DNA of 64,000 nucleotides from Rhyzopertha dominica. Its lineage: Eukaryota > Arthropoda > Insecta > Coleoptera > Bostrichidae. Both the position numbers and the translations under genes were made by a program. Of the stretch, positions 41,601 to 47,600 are shown one piece after another; position 1 is the stretch's first letter; every line of letters begins with the position of its first letter. The notes under the pieces were generated by a model, which was not told where the DNA came from, did not search any database, and worked only from the letters and a program-made list of their open reading frames with translations. The stretch spans positions 7,626,001-7,690,000 of the forward strand of contig QCXZ01000137.1 of the NCBI GenBank assembly GCA_025024175.1, in the 5' to 3' direction.

Positions 41601-44600
41601 AGGTGNTAAATGATTATGATTCCGTTTAATGGGATTTGACTCTTCGCGATTGCCTCATTTTCAAAATTATTGACAAAAACATCTTCCGCGATTTCGACTT
41701 CTTCTACGTTGATTTCACCTTCTTGTGGGTGGGAAACATCCACTCCACAGTCTCCACATTTTTATAATAAGTAAGTGCTATAAGAATATTTCAATTTGTA
41801 GTGTCTTCCCAAAATTTATTACTATTTTAAAACACAGCACAATAATAACAGGCAACAAACGAAAAACACGGGAAATACAAGAACTCGACTGGTTAACACA
41901 CAAGAAGAAAATGATCGTTTCTAAATTTGATACAGCACAAGAAGGAATTAGAAGAGATTAGATAGGTTCACAAGTAAATATTATATAGAAAGTTTGTCGG
42001 TTTGTCCTGAAAAGAAAATAACTTGTAAGAGTTTTATAGGACCATCATTAAATTGGTTCTCTCCTGCAATTAAAAATAAGAGAATGCCTAAATTTCATTC
42101 TAGATGTATATAAATTACACGGTTCTTTAGAGCCTAAACAACTGTTTTATAGTTACCGTCATCGCTATAAATTAGCTCTAAAGAGGCTAAAATCAAAGTT
42201 AATGAAGCTTACATCAAATGTCACAATAATAATCTTCGAAACTGTTGGCAATTGATCAATCAACCAAAATCGTGTACACTTAAAACCTGCAAATGCTCCT
42301 CAAGTAACTGCGAATGATTTAAATAAATACTTCGTAAACATCGCCTCGAACATTGTAAAAGATCTTCCTGCGCTAAAATTGGGTCCTATTAGTATAATGC
42401 ATATTGAACATAATAGTAATAATTGTTTTGTATTTAAGGAAGTATCTTGTATTGGAGTCAGGGACTCAATACAACATGTAGCAAAAATATCTCCTGAATA
42501 CTAAAATCATACAACTGGTCATTCCGGCGCTAACCAAGTTCTTCAATTATACCATCAAAAAAAAATTTTCCCGATTGTCTGAAAATGGTGGATTTTACAG
42601 CGGAATGTTTATTTATTTAAGCAAAGAATTTGATTCTATGTCACGAAATATTATTACAAAAACTTCTTTATTATTTTCATCGAAGCAGTACGAAACTTCT
42701 CATATCGCATCTATCAAACAGATTTCAGCAAGTTAGAATAAATGATGAACTTTTTGACATGTACAAAACAGAATTTGGTGTTCCCCAAGGAGCCATCCCA
42801 GGACCTATGTTATTTTTGATTTACATCATCGATTTGCCTTCCTATTTATCTAATTATGAATATAATGTTGTTATGTATGCAGATGCAGTTTACAGCTTGA
42901 CTTGTTACGTCATCCTAAAAATATTTCAGATACCCTCATTATATATTGGTTTTTAGCAGATGAGGTTTGATGATAGTTTGAATGAGAAAAAACTGTATGT
43001 TGTTTTCACTACATTTCCTAACACCTGATGGTTTAATTATAGACGCTCAGCGGCTCAGCTATATTGGAATGAACATTGCAATTATATTGGTAAAAAACTA
43101 TCCTGTAGAACTTTTTTAGTAGGTACGAAACCTAGCCCGGCAGCCGGCAGCTATTATCAATTTTAATAAGAAATATTAATTTTGCACTGATTATTCTTAT
43201 TTAGATTACAGTTTATTGGCATGGAGTCATCCTACATTTTTAAATAAATTATTCAATTTTCAGTGTCGTGTTGTAAGAGTAATAGGCAATCTTGGTTACC
43301 GGGAAGACTCTAGATATCTTTTGTATCTTTAGGTATTTTTACCTTGCCTTGTATATAAATATATATTTAGCTGCGTAAAATATTTAGTGATTAATCCGGA
43401 ATCGGATAAATCTTTGTCTTCTTTTCATTGCTATTATACAAGAACTAATGAAATCTGAATTAATTTTTTAAGACTAAATAAATCAAGGAATGCTTTGAAT
43501 TATTATTTCATTAAATTTTTCTATAAGCTTCCTTCCAAAATACAATGTTTATCAGGTTATACCTTTTTAAAAACTGTAGTCCTACTTAATCACTAAAGTT
43601 TTTTATAGTTTTGAAGAATATTTTAATGACAAATTCGAGGATTGCACTTAATTTACCTGTAACAAATTTGTTTGCTATCATAGTTTTTTATTTAACTTAT
43701 GTAAAAATGTAAATTTCTTAACATAAATAAATCTATCTATTTATATTTCCAAGAATTAAAGCTCTTTATACTTATTTTTTAGAACATAATTAAAAGTAGG
43801 TTCAAATAAATAATTTGTATTCATGGTAAAAGTGGGTACGGTTCATCTTCACAGACATCGCTCAAATCTTTTCTAAACATCTGGGCGTCATAACTTTTAT
43901 GGGGGTTTACAATCGGGTCGTAATAAAGTGCTTAAACAATCAAAACCATATTCGCGGAATATTTCTAGTCGGTCTTTACATAAGCATTATAAGGGGTAGC
44001 AATTTGTCCGGGCCAACGTAATCGCTAGAGCGGGCTATGTTTCCTGGTTTAAAGCCTACCTTTTCTCAAATAAATGCAGTCTTAATTCTTAATACAGTTC
44101 CTTGCACACGTTTTTAACAATTAGATTAAGCTATACTTGATACATTCGCCCCTAGCAATCGAAAAGTAATGAAAATAACAAAACCGGCGGTTAACGAACT
44201 TCGAATCGAACGTATCCACCACCCACCACGTCTCATGTTCTCCTGGTACAAAGGGAGCCGTCGGTATTGTCCTAGTGCCTGTACGCGAGCGGCCGAGAGC
44301 GCGTTATCTCCGTCCAAACTTGGCGCGTCCTCTCATTTACCGACATTTAGGGCCCCCGTTGGAATCGAAGCCGAATTCCCTCGGCACATATGCATCCGGG
44401 TGCGTCACTGAGCCAATTTTGATTGAGCACCACCCCACACACTCGATTTACCTTGCTCTATATAAATCATCCTGTATGAAATCGAGGTACCAGGAGAGCA
44501 TGTGTGGGAGACGTAACCGAGCACACGGGGATTACTTCGGGGCTTCCTCTGCATACAAAATTAAGGCCATTTTGCGGTTTAGTAAGCGCGTCTTTAGGCC

Positions 44601-47600
44601 ACTTATCGCCGGCAACAAAGGATTGAGGATCATCAACTAGTGCATTCTGTAAATGTAGTCGACGGGAAACATAAGGCGAAGGAGCTGGTTACCGCAATAC
44701 CATCAACGCGGTTGGATTCATGTTTTCAGGCGGGAAGTCCATGGATGTGTATGGCTGGTTGACTAACACTACATAGACCACGAAAGAAAACTGGCTCTTT
44801 CACTAAAATGCTTTTTTGTGAGATACTCCAGCCCTTGAAACTATCAAAAACATATGAAAACATGATGCAGACAGAAGAAACCACATGAAGTATACTATTA
44901 ATTTTTTACGTACTGCACGGGTGAATTTTGTTTTAGCTAAAACCACATTATACAGGGTGATTTTTTGAAAACCTCGCACCTTAAATAACTTTAAATAGAG
45001 GAATAATTCAAAATTTTGCAAAAACAGGTAAACTTTTGTTTGCAGGGGGACAACTTTTGAGATAAGTTTTTAATGGACAGCGCTTACCCTCTTAGCGGGG
45101 TAGATACCCTTTCAAAAATTTTAAATTAAACTACCCATCTTACGATACATCATTTAAAAGCTTATTACACAAGGAGTCTTGCCATGTAATAAGTTTTACC
45201 CATTTACCCATTGACGGCGTAGTGGGTCAAAAAGTGCATTGTAGCAAGTGGCTTATAAAATGGAATATTTTGGACTCCTTTTAACAAAATTTATTGTCTT
45301 GCAGTTACAATAAAAATTGTCCTTACTTAAGCCTAAAAAAACTTGTTAAAAAATAATTGTTACACCTAAGCAAAATGCCAAAAATACTTAAAATTTTCTT
45401 TCGACATTACTTGATATTGCAACTCGACAGTTTATACTGAATTGGCTAAATAATTATCTACTTTGTGTTTCCAATTTTTTGTTTCAACTTTTTGGCTACT
45501 TCTTTGGCACGACCATCTTTTTGTTCACATTCCTTTTTATAAATCGCGTGAAATTTTAAAGTGAGAGTCCAAGTGATAATGGTTTATTCAACTGCCGAAA
45601 GGGTAGAAATAATTTTTATTTACGGTGCTGAGCATAGCTGTGCTCGTGTGTCAGCAAGGGTGTTTAACGAACGGCACCCCGATAAAAATGTTGACGCTAG
45701 GTACATTCTCGATCTCGTGCAGAAATTTCAAGACACTGGATCTGTAGTAAACAAAAAAAGGGCAGGGAATAGAGTCGTTGATGAAATGGCCCAACTTGAA
45801 GTACTTGGTCATTTTGCAATGGATCCAACTAGCTCTTTGCGTAACATTTCTACAGCCACTGGACTTCCTTATTCATTTGTAAGGAAAGTTACAAAACTGC
45901 ACAAATTCCATCCCTATAAGATGAAAACTCTCCAGGAACTCGGCGAAGATGACTTCGATAGAAGACTGCAATTTTGCGAAATTATGACAGAAAAGATTAT
46001 AGTAAATCCAAATCTAATAAAAAATATCTGCTTCAGTGATGAATGCACATTTTTTTTGAACGGCTCTGTAAATAAACATAACGTCAGGTACTGGAGTGAC
46101 GAAGATCCTTATATTTTTCCAGAAGGTCATACACAAGTTCCTCAGAAGCTGAACGTCTGGGCTGGAATACTAGGCAATGCAATTGTAGGTCCACTTTTCA
46201 TTGATGGGACGCTAAATGGGGGAATGTATTTAGAATTACTTGATAACGTTATTGATCCTTTAATCACACAGCAATTAGAAAACCAACGTAACCCTGAAGG
46301 AAATCCAATGTTGGATGAATACGAATTGTTTTACCAACATAATGGAGCCCCACCGCATTACGCCATTAATGTGCGAAATTGGTTAAATCATAGATTTCCT
46401 CTTCACTGGATTGGTAGGCGTGGAACAATTGAATGCCCACCACAATCACCCGATTTGACTGTNTTAGATTTCTTTCTATGGGGTCATTTAAAATCTGTGG
46501 TTTACAAAACACAACCTACTAGCCTGGATGATCTGCGGGAAAGAATTATTAACGAGTGCAGGAGGATTCCACCTGAAACTTTCCGAAAAGTGCAGCAGGA
46601 GTTGGAGAACCGTCTGTATTATTGTATGGAAAGAGGTGGTGCACATTTTGAGAATCTATTGTAAGGTTTGAATTTCTATGGTTTTGTTCACACTGTTTTT
46701 GGAGTTACAATTAAATAATTTTACTTTTTCGTGGACATGGACTTTCTAAAAAATTACATGATAAATACTTTAATGTTAAAAGAAAATTTTCAGTATTCTG
46801 GGAGTTTTTTTTAAGTGTCATATTTTTTACAAGTTGTTTGTTTAAATTTTGGGTTCTCATAAGGACAAATTTTATTTCCGCTCTAAAATAAAATATATTT
46901 TGCTGAAAAGAGTCCAAAATATTCAATTTAATTAGCAACCTGTTTCGTAGGCACTATTAATCTATTACCCCGTCAATAAGTTAAACGTGGTAAAACTAAT
47001 TACATGGCCAGACTCTTTGTGAAATAAGCTTTCAAATGATGTATCACAAGATGGATAGTTCCATTTAACATTTTTAAAGGGGTGTCTACCCTGCTCAGAG
47101 AGTAAGCGCTATCCATTAAAAACTTATCTCAAAAGTTGTCCCCCTGCAAACAAAAGTTTACCTGTTTTTGCAAATTTTTAAATTTTTGCTATATTTAAAG
47201 TTATTTAAGGTGTGAAGTTTTCAAAAAATCACCCTGTATATAAATAAATCTTTTTCAGAAGTCTCCCCAAACACAAAATTTTTTCTGCAGAAATACATCA
47301 TTTTCCTTTTGCCGACTTAAGAAAAACTGCCAGTTACATGAAAACATGTTTCTGTTTTACATTCTAGACACTTTTCTAAACAACAAACAACAAGAAACTT
47401 CTTGCGCAAATATATAATTTTAATTTTCTGATAAAATATTGTAAACTTTAGAATAACTGAAATTAGTTGTCCATAAATTTTAATTCACTTTATATTCTAA
47501 ATATATGTATACAAATATAAGTTTGCGAAAACGTCTGTTTGCACTCGTGTGCAATTGTGTAGGTACAGGGATTTCAAAATATTTAACAAAAGATATCAGC

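Larger units (their letters stand above)
44951..47238 (+). mobile_element. Complete DD41D-type mariner with long inverted repeats
   Basis: The element begins TACAGGGTGATTTTTTGAAA and ends with the inverse, flanked by TA on each side (44949-44950 and 47239-47240), the Tc1/mariner target duplication. The inverted repeats run about 460 bp: left arm 44951-45410, right arm about 46770-47238. The outermost 46 bases differ at only two positions; the inner part is more diverged. Between them lies one transposase gene. It sits in Mp20 intron 2 in the sense orientation. Long arms of this size are unusual for mariner-type elements. Confidence 0.92.

Noticed and set aside
44275..44640. 121-codon frame in the GC-rich patch
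   Set aside because: No homology or splice context; both strands are open there simply because of low stop-codon frequency.
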